Assembly: GCA_018666155.1 (NCBI GenBank)
Contig: JABJAH010000066.1
Location: 20,783-84,782 of the forward strand
DNA from: Rhodospirillaceae bacterium
GTDB taxonomy: Bacteria > Pseudomonadota > Alphaproteobacteria > Rhodospirillales > Rhodospirillaceae
Length of the DNA: 64,000 nucleotides
Reading direction: 5' to 3'
Below, in pieces: positions 33,200-42,288 of this stretch (its first letter is position 1; each line of letters opens with the position of its first letter). The notes under the pieces were generated by a model. The model worked only from the letters and a program-made list of their open reading frames with translations, was not told where the DNA came from and searched no databases. A program made the position numbers and the translations under genes.

Positions 33200-35005
33200 T
33201 CAGGGTGCGTTGACCTCGGCGATCCACGCCTGCACCTGACTCTCCAGGATATCTAAAGGCAGCGCGCCGCTGGCCAGCACCACATCGTGAAAGGCGCGGA
33301 TGTCGAAAGCGTCACCCAACGCCTCTTCGGCTTCGCCGCGCAGTTCGAGAATCTTTAACATGCCGATTTTGTAGGCGGTCGCCTGCCCCGGTATGACGAT
33401 ATAGCGCTCGATGGATTTCACAGCCTCAGCCTCAGGGGCCGGCGTGTTGTCTTGCAGGTACTGAATGGCTTGCTCACGGGTCCAACGCTTATCGTGGAGA
33501 CCGGTATCAACGACCAACCGACAGGCGCGCCACAGCTCCATCGAGAGCCGCCCGAAGTCCGCATAGGGATCTTGATACAGCCCCATCTCTTTCGGCAGGT
33601 ATTCGGAATAGAGCCCCCAGCCTTCAATGTAGGCGGTGTAGTTGCCATCGAGCCGCCGGAGCTTGGGCAAGCCGTCTAGTTCTTGGGCGATCGCGATTTG
33701 CATATGATGACCGGGGACCGCTTCGTGATAGGCCAAAGCATCCAACTCGTACACGGCCATGTCCGCCATATCGTAAAGATTGACGTAGTAAGTGCCGGGG
33801 CGAGAGCCATCGGGCGCGGGGGCATAGTAAAACGCCTTACCGGCAGACCGCTCACGGAAGGGTTCTACGCGTTTCACGTCTAGCTCGGCCTTCGGAAGTG
33901 TCGCAAAGGTATCACCGAGCCGGGTTTTCATATCCGCGATGAGTTCATTGCTCTTTTGCAAATAGGCGTCTCGCCCTTCATCCGTATTGGGATAATAGAA
34001 TTGAGGGTCTTCGCGCATAAAGGCAAAGAACGCCTGCAGATCACCTTCAAAACCGACTTGTGCCATGATGCCGCGCATCTCGTCGTGAATGCGGGCGACC
34101 TCTGACAAACCCAGGTCATGAATCTCCGTAGCGGTGAGATCAGTGGTCGTTAAATTGCGCAACCGGAGACGGTAGTACGCGTCTCCGTCTGGGTGCTTCC
34201 AGGCGCCGTCGTCGGTGGTGGCGACCGCTTGTTGCTCTAGCACCAACTCTCGAAGTTCAGCGAAGGCCGGTGCAACAGAGTCCAGGAGCGCCCGCTCCGC
34301 CCGCGTTACTAGATTTGTCTTGTTGTCGGCGGTGATATCAAGCGCGTCAACCTTGCTCCGAAAATCTTCCAGCAACGCCGTGTCTTCGTCACTGTCGTCA
34401 TAAGGGCGTCCGCTTACAACATTATCAATATCGCGGAGAACGTGATCAAAAACGAACTTGGGCGGCAATATACCGAGGCCTCGCGCGGTCCGCATGTGAT
34501 CCATGGCATACGTTAGACTCTGCGGAATGCCGTTGAGGCGGGCGACATAGGCCTCGGCATCTTCAACCGTATCAACGCGATGAATATTGATGAGGAATGC
34601 GGGCAGGTCTGATTGCACGCCATACATCTGATTGACCTTGTAGTCGTAGTAGCGGAAGCGATCCCACGTGATAATCCGTTCCATCTCCGCTTTGTAGAGT
34701 TGGAAACTGAGCTGGGCCTGATGATCCAACGTATCGTAGTCAAAGGCTTCGATGTCTGTGATGGTCGTGCGGGCCAGTTCTAAACTCTCCGCTATGTGCT
34801 CGGGCGAGTAATTGTCCCATTTGTCGTTATCATCTTTGATGCCCAAGTAAGATTGCCATTCAGGGCTGCGGCTGACCCAGAGGTCGTAGCGCTCATCCAG
34901 AAATATGTTGAAGCGCTCGGTTTCCGTTTGCGCTGGCGTTTGGTCACAGGAGGTCAAGCCAAAGGCAACGCCTGCGACAATCAAGACTGAAATGAAATGT
35001 TTCAT
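33200..35005 (-). CDS. DUF885 family metallopeptidase-like lipoprotein
   Basis: A 601-residue protein with a lipobox (FGLTSC). The family zinc motif is visible as YHEAVPGHHMQIA (HExxxGHH), and a downstream EGWGLYSEYL supplies a third-ligand region. DUF885 proteins are thought to be metal-dependent peptidases. Attached to the outer or inner membrane in the periplasm. It lies on the minus strand upstream of the dsbA-like gene and downstream of the binding-protein gene. Confidence 0.85.
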   Translation of the reverse strand: MKHFISVLIVAGVAFGLTSCDQTPAQTETERFNIFLDERYDLWVSRSPEWQSYLGIKDDNDKWDNYSPEHIAESLELARTTITDIEAFDYDTLDHQAQLSFQLYKAEMERIITWDRFRYYDYKVNQMYGVQSDLPAFLINIHRVDTVEDAEAYVARLNGIPQSLTYAMDHMRTARGLGILPPKFVFDHVLRDIDNVVSGRPYDDSDEDTALLEDFRSKVDALDITADNKTNLVTRAERALLDSVAPAFAELRELVLEQQAVATTDDGAWKHPDGDAYYRLRLRNLTTTDLTATEIHDLGLSEVARIHDEMRGIMAQVGFEGDLQAFFAFMREDPQFYYPNTDEGRDAYLQKSNELIADMKTRLGDTFATLPKAELDVKRVEPFRERSAGKAFYYAPAPDGSRPGTYYVNLYDMADMAVYELDALAYHEAVPGHHMQIAIAQELDGLPKLRRLDGNYTAYIEGWGLYSEYLPKEMGLYQDPYADFGRLSMELWRACRLVVDTGLHDKRWTREQAIQYLQDNTPAPEAEAVKSIERYIVIPGQATAYKIGMLKILELRGEAEEALGDAFDIRAFHDVVLASGALPLDILESQVQAWIAEVNAP

Positions 35006-35030
35006 TGGCTGGTCCTCTGCAATCCTGTGA

Positions 35031-36623
35031 CTACTCGTCTACGAACGACAAATACCGGGTGCGGTGAGCGTTTGAAATATTATCGACGAAACCTCTGATC
35101 CGTTTCGACACCAGAATGCGATTAGTCGCATAATCAAGCATAATGACAGGATGATCATCGAGCATAATTTGCTCTGCCTGAGACATCAGGCCCGCTCTCT
35201 TTTTCATATCCAATGTCCGGGCGGCCTCGTTAACCAGCGCATCAAATTCTGGGTTGCAATATCTTGCCCAGTTCATGGGGCCAGAATCACAGAGCAGTAA
35301 ATACAAAAAATTGTACGGATCATTGTAGTCGGCATGCCACCCCCCGTCGCCCATTTCATAATCGCCCTGATCCATCTTGCTGTAGGAGATTCGTGAGTCG
35401 TAGGCTGCGATCTCAGCGATGACACCGGCACGGCGGAACATAGCGGCGACGGCGGATAACCGGCGCGTTTGGTCGTAGCCCGCTCGGTAAGACAGTTCGA
35501 AACGCAGTGGATTATCGACACTGTAACCGACCTCAGCCAGTAAACGCTTTGCTTCAGCAATCCGATCCGGCATAGCCATCGATACGAAGTCTACTTGCGC
35601 GCCTGCTTGATGATTAGCGGTTTCGGGAGGCACAAAGGCGTAGGCAGATCGTGCGCCGACGGAGACGATGCGATCATTGATAATTTCACGGTCAACGAGC
35701 ATGGAAACTGCTTTGCGCACCCGCTTGTCATTAAACGGTGGCTTGGATGTATTCATGGGTAGGAATCTGTTGCCGAGGCTGGGCACCACGCGCGCCTCAT
35801 CAGGGAGCCTTTGCGTCACATCTTCCAGCATGGTCGAGGGAAAGCCCGCGGTCATCAGGTTGGTGTGCAGCTCTCCGGTCTCGAACATCTTTAGGCCGGT
35901 CCGGCTATCTTCGATCGGATAATAGAAAACCGTATCGATGGCGACATTTGCCGCGTCATAGAATTTTGGGTTCTTGGATACCTTCACGTGGGAGTTTGTC
36001 ACCCACTCTTGCAGCACATAAGCGCCGTTGGTGACCATATTACCGGCCTTGACCCAGTCCTCGCCGTGAACGGCAAAGGCATGTTGGGGAATGGGATAGG
36101 TCGTGTAATGGGCCAGCAATTGCGTGAAAAATGGGACTGGGCTTTCCAGCGTGATCTCAACCGTCTTTGAATCAAGAGCAACGACCCCGATGGCGTCAGG
36201 GTTCATTTTTCCGGTGTTGATGGCGTGGGCGTTCTTAATCGGGAATAGCAAAGATGCATAACGTGCCGCCGTGGCTGGGTCCATGATACGGCGCATGCCG
36301 AACACGAAATCACTCGCGGTCACTTGCACCCCGTCCGACCAATACAGATTGTCACGGAGTGTGAAGGTATAAACCAAACCATCATCACTGATCGTCCAGC
36401 TTTTCGCCGATCCAGGAACGATATCTCCATTGGCGGCTTCCGTCGTTAAACCCAGAAACATGTCGCCAATAATTTCGTTCTCCCAAACACCGGCTGCTCG
36501 ATGAGGGTCCAGTGAATCGGGCTCCTTGCTATTGCCGCGATGCAGAACAGTTTCAGCCAAAGCGGCTCCGGCCAGCCCTGAGACAAATGTCAGCGCCAAA
36601 AGCACGCCCCGCAAAACGACCAT
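35031..36623 (-). CDS. Peptide ABC transporter substrate-binding protein (OppA-like)
   Basis: A 530-residue SBP_bac_5 protein with a signal peptide (VLRGVLLALTFVSGLAGAALA). Motifs match OppA: HRGNSKEPDSLDPHRAAGV, GLTTEAANGDIVPGSA, FTLRDNLYWSDGVQVTASDFVFGMRRI and WARYCNPEFDALV. ATG at 36623 follows GGAG on the minus strand and gives a clean leader; upstream starts do not. No permease or ATPase is nearby, so it is an orphan like the protein at 8572. It starts close to the DUF885 gene and may supply peptides cut by it (inference). Confidence 0.9.
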   Translation of the reverse strand: MVVLRGVLLALTFVSGLAGAALAETVLHRGNSKEPDSLDPHRAAGVWENEIIGDMFLGLTTEAANGDIVPGSAKSWTISDDGLVYTFTLRDNLYWSDGVQVTASDFVFGMRRIMDPATAARYASLLFPIKNAHAINTGKMNPDAIGVVALDSKTVEITLESPVPFFTQLLAHYTTYPIPQHAFAVHGEDWVKAGNMVTNGAYVLQEWVTNSHVKVSKNPKFYDAANVAIDTVFYYPIEDSRTGLKMFETGELHTNLMTAGFPSTMLEDVTQRLPDEARVVPSLGNRFLPMNTSKPPFNDKRVRKAVSMLVDREIINDRIVSVGARSAYAFVPPETANHQAGAQVDFVSMAMPDRIAEAKRLLAEVGYSVDNPLRFELSYRAGYDQTRRLSAVAAMFRRAGVIAEIAAYDSRISYSKMDQGDYEMGDGGWHADYNDPYNFLYLLLCDSGPMNWARYCNPEFDALVNEAARTLDMKKRAGLMSQAEQIMLDDHPVIMLDYATNRILVSKRIRGFVDNISNAHRTRYLSFVDE

Positions 36624-36772
36624 AAAAAAAGCTCCAAATAGAGTGAGAAAATATGGCGGAACCATACCGGGTTCGGTCGCGTGGGAGTCAAGATGAATCG
36701 GGCCTGGTTGACAGGGTCCCTGCCCCCACCCACTCTTACTGTTCCACACTGAACCAGTTCAGGAAGCAGGCC

Positions 36773-37879
36773 GTGCCCGATAGCCACAGCAACCGTCCAC
36801 CCACCTTCGACGCCAAGCTGAGTCGCGACTACAAAGCGTTTCAGGAGTTCATCCGCTGCTCCTATGTCAACGTGAATTCCAAGGTGGCCCAGGAAACCTA
36901 TCGCAGCTACTTCAAAGCGCGTGATCTGGACGGTGAACCGGAAACCCGCGAGACGGCCGCGCGAATTATGGACCGCCTCCCGCAGTTTCAGTTGAAGGCC
37001 TGGAGCGTTCGCAATCTTCGGCGATTGAAGTACAGCCAGCCCGATGTCGGCATCGACACGATGGTCCAGGAGCAAAGCAGTACCCTTGATGAAGAATTAA
37101 ACGCCCTTATCGCTGACGCGGGAGACGAACTCGTTCTGAATCCGGATATCGAAATGCCGGATTACTTCCACTGGGTCGATTTCCATCAGCAGCCCGGCGG
37201 CGTGTGGCGCGATGATGTCGATGGCTTGATCTACGACTACGGCCGTCGCACCACCAACCCCAACCAATTGGACCCTAATAAGGTCTATCACCTGATGTGG
37301 GATCACTTGCCCAAGGACCGGGACTACAAGCGCGTCCTCGATTGGGGCACCGGCCATGGCGGCGGCATTGTCGCCTGGATGCAAGACCACCCAGAGTCTG
37401 AAGGGTATGGCGTCGACATCGCCGCCCCCTGCGTAAAACTGGCACACGTGCGGGCACGTGAAGCCGGAGTGCCGGTCAAGTTCTCCCAGCAAGACATCAT
37501 GACCATGGATTACGAAGACAATTTCTTCGACATGGTGTTCCACATGTTCATGTTCCACGAGTTTCCTCAGCAGGTCACACCCGACCTCTTAAAAGAAGTA
37601 TGGCGCGTGCTTAAGCCGGGTGGTGTGTTTATTGGCATGGAGATTGCGCTGGTGCCCGATCAACCGGCGCAACACGTGATGCAATTCTCTGACGCCTGGT
37701 TGAACAACGAGCCGTATATGCCCGCCTGTGTTGAAGCGGATTACGCTGCGATGGGAACGTCGGTTGGATTTTCCAAATCAATCGCAATCAAAGCGACCAA
37801 AAACAGCGAGGCGATTGGCCCGACCGCAAAAGATACGCCGCCGAAGATCACTTGGAACTACTATGTGATGGAAAAGTGA
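36773..37879 (+). CDS. Class I SAM-dependent methyltransferase
   Basis: A 368-residue protein with a GTG start at 36773 after AGGAAG. The Rossmann core lies in the C-terminal half: motif I VLDWGTGHGGG, then GVDIAAPCVKLA, QQDIMTMDYEDNFFDMVFHM, and WRVLKPGGVFIGMEI. The N-terminal 170 residues are a helical extension. Substrate unknown. An upstream ATG at 36653 would add a non-conserved stretch. Divergent from the OppA-like gene and followed closely by the small protein at 37892. Confidence 0.82.
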   Translation: MPDSHSNRPPTFDAKLSRDYKAFQEFIRCSYVNVNSKVAQETYRSYFKARDLDGEPETRETAARIMDRLPQFQLKAWSVRNLRRLKYSQPDVGIDTMVQEQSSTLDEELNALIADAGDELVLNPDIEMPDYFHWVDFHQQPGGVWRDDVDGLIYDYGRRTTNPNQLDPNKVYHLMWDHLPKDRDYKRVLDWGTGHGGGIVAWMQDHPESEGYGVDIAAPCVKLAHVRAREAGVPVKFSQQDIMTMDYEDNFFDMVFHMFMFHEFPQQVTPDLLKEVWRVLKPGGVFIGMEIALVPDQPAQHVMQFSDAWLNNEPYMPACVEADYAAMGTSVGFSKSIAIKATKNSEAIGPTAKDTPPKITWNYYVMEK

Positions 37880-37891
37880 GAGGCCACCGAG

Positions 37892-38239
37892 GTGAGTAAC
37901 CCCTCTTCTTTCAAGACCTACCCCACCGGGCCGGTGACCGATAAAGAGCCGGAACTGGTGCACGACCTGTCCCAAGACAAGATTATCTCGGCGCTCGTTA
38001 CACTGGCCGGAGAGCTCTACATGGTGCGCGATCGGGTCAAGGTGCTCGAGGCGGAGCTGGAGAAGCATGACATCCTGCCACCGGGCGCCGTTGAAGCCCA
38101 TGAAGACACCACTGAAGAAGCCACAGCCCGCGTCGCCGATGCCCAAGCCTTCGCCGACCGATTTTGGTTACAGCTAACGATGTCCGATGAGCCGGTATCG
38201 CAGATCGATCCGGCGATTAAAAAATATCTCGATGATTAG
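37892..38239 (+). CDS. Small hypothetical protein with coiled-coil segment
   Basis: A 115-residue acidic protein with GTG start 12 bases after the methyltransferase. It has a helical/coiled stretch DRVKVLEAELEKHDIL and no signal peptide or recognisable domain. Its position suggests one operon with the methyltransferase and the secreted RidA that follows. Function unknown. Confidence 0.6.
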   Translation: MSNPSSFKTYPTGPVTDKEPELVHDLSQDKIISALVTLAGELYMVRDRVKVLEAELEKHDILPPGAVEAHEDTTEEATARVADAQAFADRFWLQLTMSDEPVSQIDPAIKKYLDD

Positions 38240-38268
38240 AAACCAAACTCACCTTGGAGAGATGTACA

Positions 38269-38742
38269 ATGACTAAACGTCTAACAACCTTGAGTGCGAT
38301 CACCGGTTTGCTTCTGTCCGGTGCTTTCGCGGGACAGTCCCTCGCCCAATCTTCTGAGAATGGGTCGACCAATATTTCGCGCAATCCAACAGGCGGCTAC
38401 ACCCAGCGCAGCATGGAAATTCCACCCGGCTCTCGCATTCTGTTCATCAGCGGACAGACCGCCACGGATGCCGATGGCAACACACCACCGGACGCCGACA
38501 CCCAGGCCGACATCGTTTACGCCAAAGTTGGGCAAACCCTCAAAGACGCGGGCATGGACTGGAGCGATGTGGTGAAGACCAATCTCTACATGATCAACCC
38601 GTCGGACATCGGCGCGATCATCAAAGCCGGGGGGAAGCACAATCCGGGCGGCAAACAGTCAGGAACCCTGGTGTACGTCAAAGCGCTGGCTTTGCCTGAA
38701 GTTCTGATAGAGCTGGAAGCGGTCGCCGCCAAAAAGGACTAA
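38269..38742 (+). CDS. Exported RidA-family protein
   Basis: A 157-residue Rid domain with a signal peptide (TTLSAITGLLLSGAFAGQSLAQ in two parts around LLLSGAFAG). Motifs: LFISGQTATDADG, VVKTNLYMINPSDIG and ALPEVLIELEAVA. As in the protein at 120, the archetypal substrate arginine is not seen (KQSGTLVYV), so its role is not clear; secretion is unusual for this family. ATG at 38269 follows GGAGAG. Co-directional with the two genes upstream. Confidence 0.8.
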   Translation: MTKRLTTLSAITGLLLSGAFAGQSLAQSSENGSTNISRNPTGGYTQRSMEIPPGSRILFISGQTATDADGNTPPDADTQADIVYAKVGQTLKDAGMDWSDVVKTNLYMINPSDIGAIIKAGGKHNPGGKQSGTLVYVKALALPEVLIELEAVAAKKD

Positions 38743-38891
38743 GCGCTCCTTTTAAAACATCCACACCGATGATGTGGGACGCTGGCGCTGCCATATTCTG
38801 GCCAGTGTTAAGCGTAACTTTGCGCCTAGCACGCGTTTCATTTAAGGCAGCGCTCGAACTCTTTTCATTCTATCAGTCGGAGAAAATCCCG

Positions 38892-40151
38892 ATGCGACGT
38901 TTTCTATTAGGTGTGGCTTTACTCTTAGTCGCAGCCCTGCCCGCTTCTGCGGACACGGTCCTCATTGCGCCGAGCGAGCCCATGACGCCCGGCGCGGTAA
39001 TCAATGTGCAGATCATGATCACCAATCCGAGCGAGGACGTTGTCGAGGTCTCCATTCTCGATACGGTCAGCTATAGCCTTACGAGCAAGGATGCATCGGT
39101 TGAAGGAACCCTGCGTTTAATCACCGTGGCGGAGGCCGGCGCCAAGACACTCAACCCCGGATCTTTTACCCGGCACGCCTATGAATTTGAGGTGCCAGGC
39201 CAATGGAGCGGCACTGGCCGCTTGGCGCTGAACCTCCCTAGTCGCCCGACAACACTGGTTGAGATCGCCGCGCCATCCATTCAGTTCGCCGATCTTTCCG
39301 CCTCGACCATTGAACGCAGGAGTGACGACGATAGCGTTGTCGATGCGATCGTAACGGCGGTCGATGATGTATACGAACCAGATGACGAAGGGCCATTTGG
39401 AATTCATGAGCCGATGTACTTCGTTTACGGGCTAAATCCGGATGAAATTAAATTTCAGATCAGTTTCAAGTATCGGCTGTTCCACAACATCAAGGATTCG
39501 TCGCCGTTGCGATGGCTGCAAAATTTGAACGTCGGCTATACACAACTGTCCTTCTGGGATTTCGATTCCGCGTCCAAACCCTTCCGAGACTCGAGCTACA
39601 AACCCGAAGTTTTTTATGACATTGGCGATCCATCAGACCCAGACGGTCTCCTGCTTCCCGGACTAGGGCTCCGCCATGTCCGGCTGGGCATGCTCCACGA
39701 ATCCAACGGGCGCGATGGTGCAGCCTCACGGAGTCTCAACTACGCCTATGTACAGCCAGAATTCGTCTACGATTTAGATCGCCCCGCAGAAGGCTGTCGC
39801 GACTGCGAATGGTGGGAACTTTCAGTCAGGCCAAAGGCTTGGACTTATGTCGGAAGCAACTCCGATAACCCGACAATTGGTGATTTTCGCGGCCATGCTG
39901 AGGTCGCTGTGCGCCTAATGGAGAGAAACTCTCGCCAGCAATCGGGGCTCGGACTCATGGCGTCTTTGCGCAAAGGCGACGCTCAAGACAAGGCGACGCT
40001 GCAAATAGACGCAACGACGCCGTTCCCATTTGTACAAAAACTATTCACGCCAAATCTGCACGCCCAGTTTATCAGCGGCTATAGCGAAAGTTTGTTGGGA
40101 TTTAATCAGAAAGACACACGGTTCAGAGTGGGGTTGGGCACAAGGTGGTAA
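38892..40151 (+). CDS. pldA: Outer-membrane phospholipase A
   Basis: A 419-residue PldA homologue with a signal peptide (FLLGVALLLVAALPASA). The catalytic region is LHESNGRDGAASRSLN, with His269, Ser271 and Asn283 spaced as in E. coli OMPLA (His142, Ser144, Asn156). The terminal residue pattern VGLGTRW fits an outer-membrane beta barrel. At 419 residues it is about 130 longer than E. coli PldA because of an N-terminal beta-rich extension (about residues 20-150). ATG at 38892 follows GGAG. Confidence 0.85.
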   Translation: MRRFLLGVALLLVAALPASADTVLIAPSEPMTPGAVINVQIMITNPSEDVVEVSILDTVSYSLTSKDASVEGTLRLITVAEAGAKTLNPGSFTRHAYEFEVPGQWSGTGRLALNLPSRPTTLVEIAAPSIQFADLSASTIERRSDDDSVVDAIVTAVDDVYEPDDEGPFGIHEPMYFVYGLNPDEIKFQISFKYRLFHNIKDSSPLRWLQNLNVGYTQLSFWDFDSASKPFRDSSYKPEVFYDIGDPSDPDGLLLPGLGLRHVRLGMLHESNGRDGAASRSLNYAYVQPEFVYDLDRPAEGCRDCEWWELSVRPKAWTYVGSNSDNPTIGDFRGHAEVAVRLMERNSRQQSGLGLMASLRKGDAQDKATLQIDATTPFPFVQKLFTPNLHAQFISGYSESLLGFNQKDTRFRVGLGTRW

Positions 40152-40160
40152 CGAGAACGG

Positions 40161-40580
40161 TTACGCTTGTTCCGCAAACTTAGCGATCAGCTCTTTGAGC
40201 TCTGGATCATCAACGGCGGCAACGGCTTCGGCAGGCTCCATCCATTGACGATCGCGTTTCGTGTGGTGGGGATATTCCTCCAGCACCTTAGAGACCTCTA
40301 AGGGAAACACTTTGACGTGGTGAAGGATGTCCTCTTCGTCATTAAATTTCTCATAGGTGTACGTGCCGATGCTATCGGGATGCAGCGCGCCCACGACACC
40401 GGCCTCCTCGAAAGCTTCAAACTCGGTGGATTCGCGGACGGTCAATCCTGGCTCGATATTGCCCTTGGGAAGAATCCAACGTCGAGTGCCGAGAGAGGTG
40501 ATCAACATCACCCGTCGACGGGACGCCGAATCTTGAAACGGCAGGGCTGCGCATTGGCGAAAACGGGGGATTCGTATCAT
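40161..40580 (-). CDS. Nudix hydrolase with degenerate Nudix box
   Basis: A 139-residue protein whose box region reads KGNIEPGLTVRESTEFEAFE then EAGVV. The end EEAG and the opening G are present, but the canonical REUXEE arginine and one glutamate are replaced (FEA and GL), so metal binding may be weakened. No signal peptide. Divergent from the PiT gene; a shared control region of about 100 bases lies between them. Substrate unknown. Confidence 0.72.
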   Translation of the reverse strand: MIRIPRFRQCAALPFQDSASRRRVMLITSLGTRRWILPKGNIEPGLTVRESTEFEAFEEAGVVGALHPDSIGTYTYEKFNDEEDILHHVKVFPLEVSKVLEEYPHHTKRDRQWMEPAEAVAAVDDPELKELIAKFAEQA

Positions 40581-40614
40581 TTTTTACTCATAAAAAAATA
40601 GCTGTCCTAAGTCA

Positions 40615-40641
40615 TTGACCGTGCCGAACACATCGTATAAT
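40615..40641 (+). promoter_or_regulatory. Promoter of the PiT phosphate transporter gene
   Basis: TTGACC (40615-40620) and TATAAT (40636-40641) with a short 15-base spacer, about 45 bases before the ATG. The -10 is perfect. A half match to the PhoB element (CTGTC, 40602-40606) lies just upstream but is too weak to call. Confidence 0.5.
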
Positions 40642-40688
40642 TCGTCTCCAAATCATACAGGTTTGTAGCGCGGGAAAAAAGTAGCTCT

Positions 40689-42218
40689 ATGTCCCTTCTC
40701 TCCTCCCCCGACGGCGACCCCTCCGGTGTCGCCAAAAAAACCGCAATCGACAAAGACCTAAAACGAATCGTTCAACTCGACAAGGCGACCACGCGCACAG
40801 GGCTGCGCAACCTCGATATGGGGTTTGGTCTGCTCTTTGTAATGGGCGTTTGGGCCTACACGTACCTGCAATCGGGTACCACTGACGGCTACGCCGTCAT
40901 CGCCATCGCCTCGATTATCGGCGCCTACATGGCGATGAATATTGGCGCCAACGATGTCGCCAATAATGTCGGACCAGCGGTGGGGTCAAAAGCCCTGACC
41001 ATGATGGGCGCGTTGGTTATTGCTGCAGTGTTTGAAGCGGCTGGCGCGCTGATCGCCGGTGGTGATGTTGTGTCGACGATTTCAAAAGGAATTGTCAGCC
41101 CTGAGTCCTTCTCAGACCAGTCGGTCTTTGTTTCAGCCATGCTGGCCGCTCTGCTGGCGGCAGCACTCTGGGTCAATTTGGCCACGCTCATTGGCGCTCC
41201 GGTTTCGACCACCCATTCTATTGTCGGTGGGGTCTTGGGTGCGGGTATCGCCGCGGCTGGCGTGTCGGCTGTGGACTGGCCGATTATGGGAACAATCGCA
41301 GCCAGCTGGGTGATATCGCCGGTGCTGGGCGGGATAGTCGCCGCTGGATTCCTCTTGTTTGTCAAAGTGGCCGTGATTTTTAAGGAAGACAAAGTTGCCG
41401 CCGCGCAACGTTGGATTCCTGTACTGGTTGGCATCATGGCCGGAGCGTTCTCGGTCTACCTGGTCATGAAGGGCCTCAAGCGCGTTTGGAAACCTGAGAC
41501 ACCCGCGCTCTTTGCTATCGGCATCGCAGCCTTCTTAATCGGCTATGCCATCGTTCGGTTTATTGCCCTCAAAGACACGAGCCATGTCGAGAACAATAGA
41601 AAGTCCGTGGGCCAACTGTTCCGCAGCCCATTGATTTGTGCCGCAGCCCTGCTGTCGTTCGCGCACGGGTCCAACGATGTTGCCAATGCGGTGGGCCCGC
41701 TCGCCGCCATTGTCACCGCCGTAACTGCAGGAACTGTCTCAGCAAAAGTAACACTGCCGCTGTGGGTTCTCGCCATCGGCGCGATCGGTATTTCCATCGG
41801 GCTTATGTTGTTCGGCCCAAAGATCATTAAAATTGTCGGTGAAAAGATCACCAAGCTGGATCCGATCCGCGCCTTTTGCGTGGCTTTATCAGCCGCCATC
41901 ACTGTGATCATCGCGTCAGGTCTCGGTCTTCCAGTGAGTTCCACCCACATCGCCGTTGGCGGTGTGTTTGGTGTCGGCTTTTTGAGGGAATACATCGTCA
42001 ATCGGAAGTTTGGCCAAGCCGCACTCAAGCCCGCCATTGTCGAAGGGGAACCGCCCCCCTCCGAGGACATGGTGATCAACAGATGGGCCAAGGCAAAGAA
42101 GCGTCGACTGGTCAGACGACGCTATCTGCTCGGCATTATTGCCGCCTGGCTGGTCACTGTCCCGGCCTCCGCGATAATGGCCGGTCTCCTCTTCCTGGTC
42201 GTCAACGCCTTCCTATAG
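40689..42218 (+). CDS. pit: Inorganic phosphate transporter (PiT family)
   Basis: A 509-residue polytopic membrane protein with the duplicated PiT signature: GANDVANNVGPAVG at about 86-99 and AHGSNDVANAVGPLA at about 324-338. Roughly ten hydrophobic helices. Low-affinity phosphate/cation symport in the inner membrane. A cytoplasmic loop rich in charged residues lies around residues 460-490. The TTGACC/TATAAT promoter precedes it. ATG at 40689. Confidence 0.92.
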   Translation: MSLLSSPDGDPSGVAKKTAIDKDLKRIVQLDKATTRTGLRNLDMGFGLLFVMGVWAYTYLQSGTTDGYAVIAIASIIGAYMAMNIGANDVANNVGPAVGSKALTMMGALVIAAVFEAAGALIAGGDVVSTISKGIVSPESFSDQSVFVSAMLAALLAAALWVNLATLIGAPVSTTHSIVGGVLGAGIAAAGVSAVDWPIMGTIAASWVISPVLGGIVAAGFLLFVKVAVIFKEDKVAAAQRWIPVLVGIMAGAFSVYLVMKGLKRVWKPETPALFAIGIAAFLIGYAIVRFIALKDTSHVENNRKSVGQLFRSPLICAAALLSFAHGSNDVANAVGPLAAIVTAVTAGTVSAKVTLPLWVLAIGAIGISIGLMLFGPKIIKIVGEKITKLDPIRAFCVALSAAITVIIASGLGLPVSSTHIAVGGVFGVGFLREYIVNRKFGQAALKPAIVEGEPPPSEDMVINRWAKAKKRRLVRRRYLLGIIAAWLVTVPASAIMAGLLFLVVNAFL

Positions 42219-42249
42219 AAAGCATACCGTTCCTGTCATAGGAACAATT

Positions 42250-42264
42250 GTTCTTGTTTTGTTC
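42250..42264. promoter_or_regulatory. LexA (SOS) box, GTTC-N7-GTTC
   Basis: GTTC at 42250-42253, seven bases TTGTTTT, then GTTC at 42261-42264. This is the exact alphaproteobacterial LexA consensus. It overlaps a palindrome GAACAATTGTTC at 42242-42253 that itself resembles a LexA/SOS half-site pair. It sits 25 bases before the ATG of the radical SAM gene. Confidence 0.8.
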
Positions 42265-42288
42265 TATTTTCTGGCGTAAGGTCAGAAT

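Noticed and set aside
40602..40620. PhoB box upstream of the PiT gene
   Set aside because: Only one CTGTC half-site is visible and the second repeat does not match.
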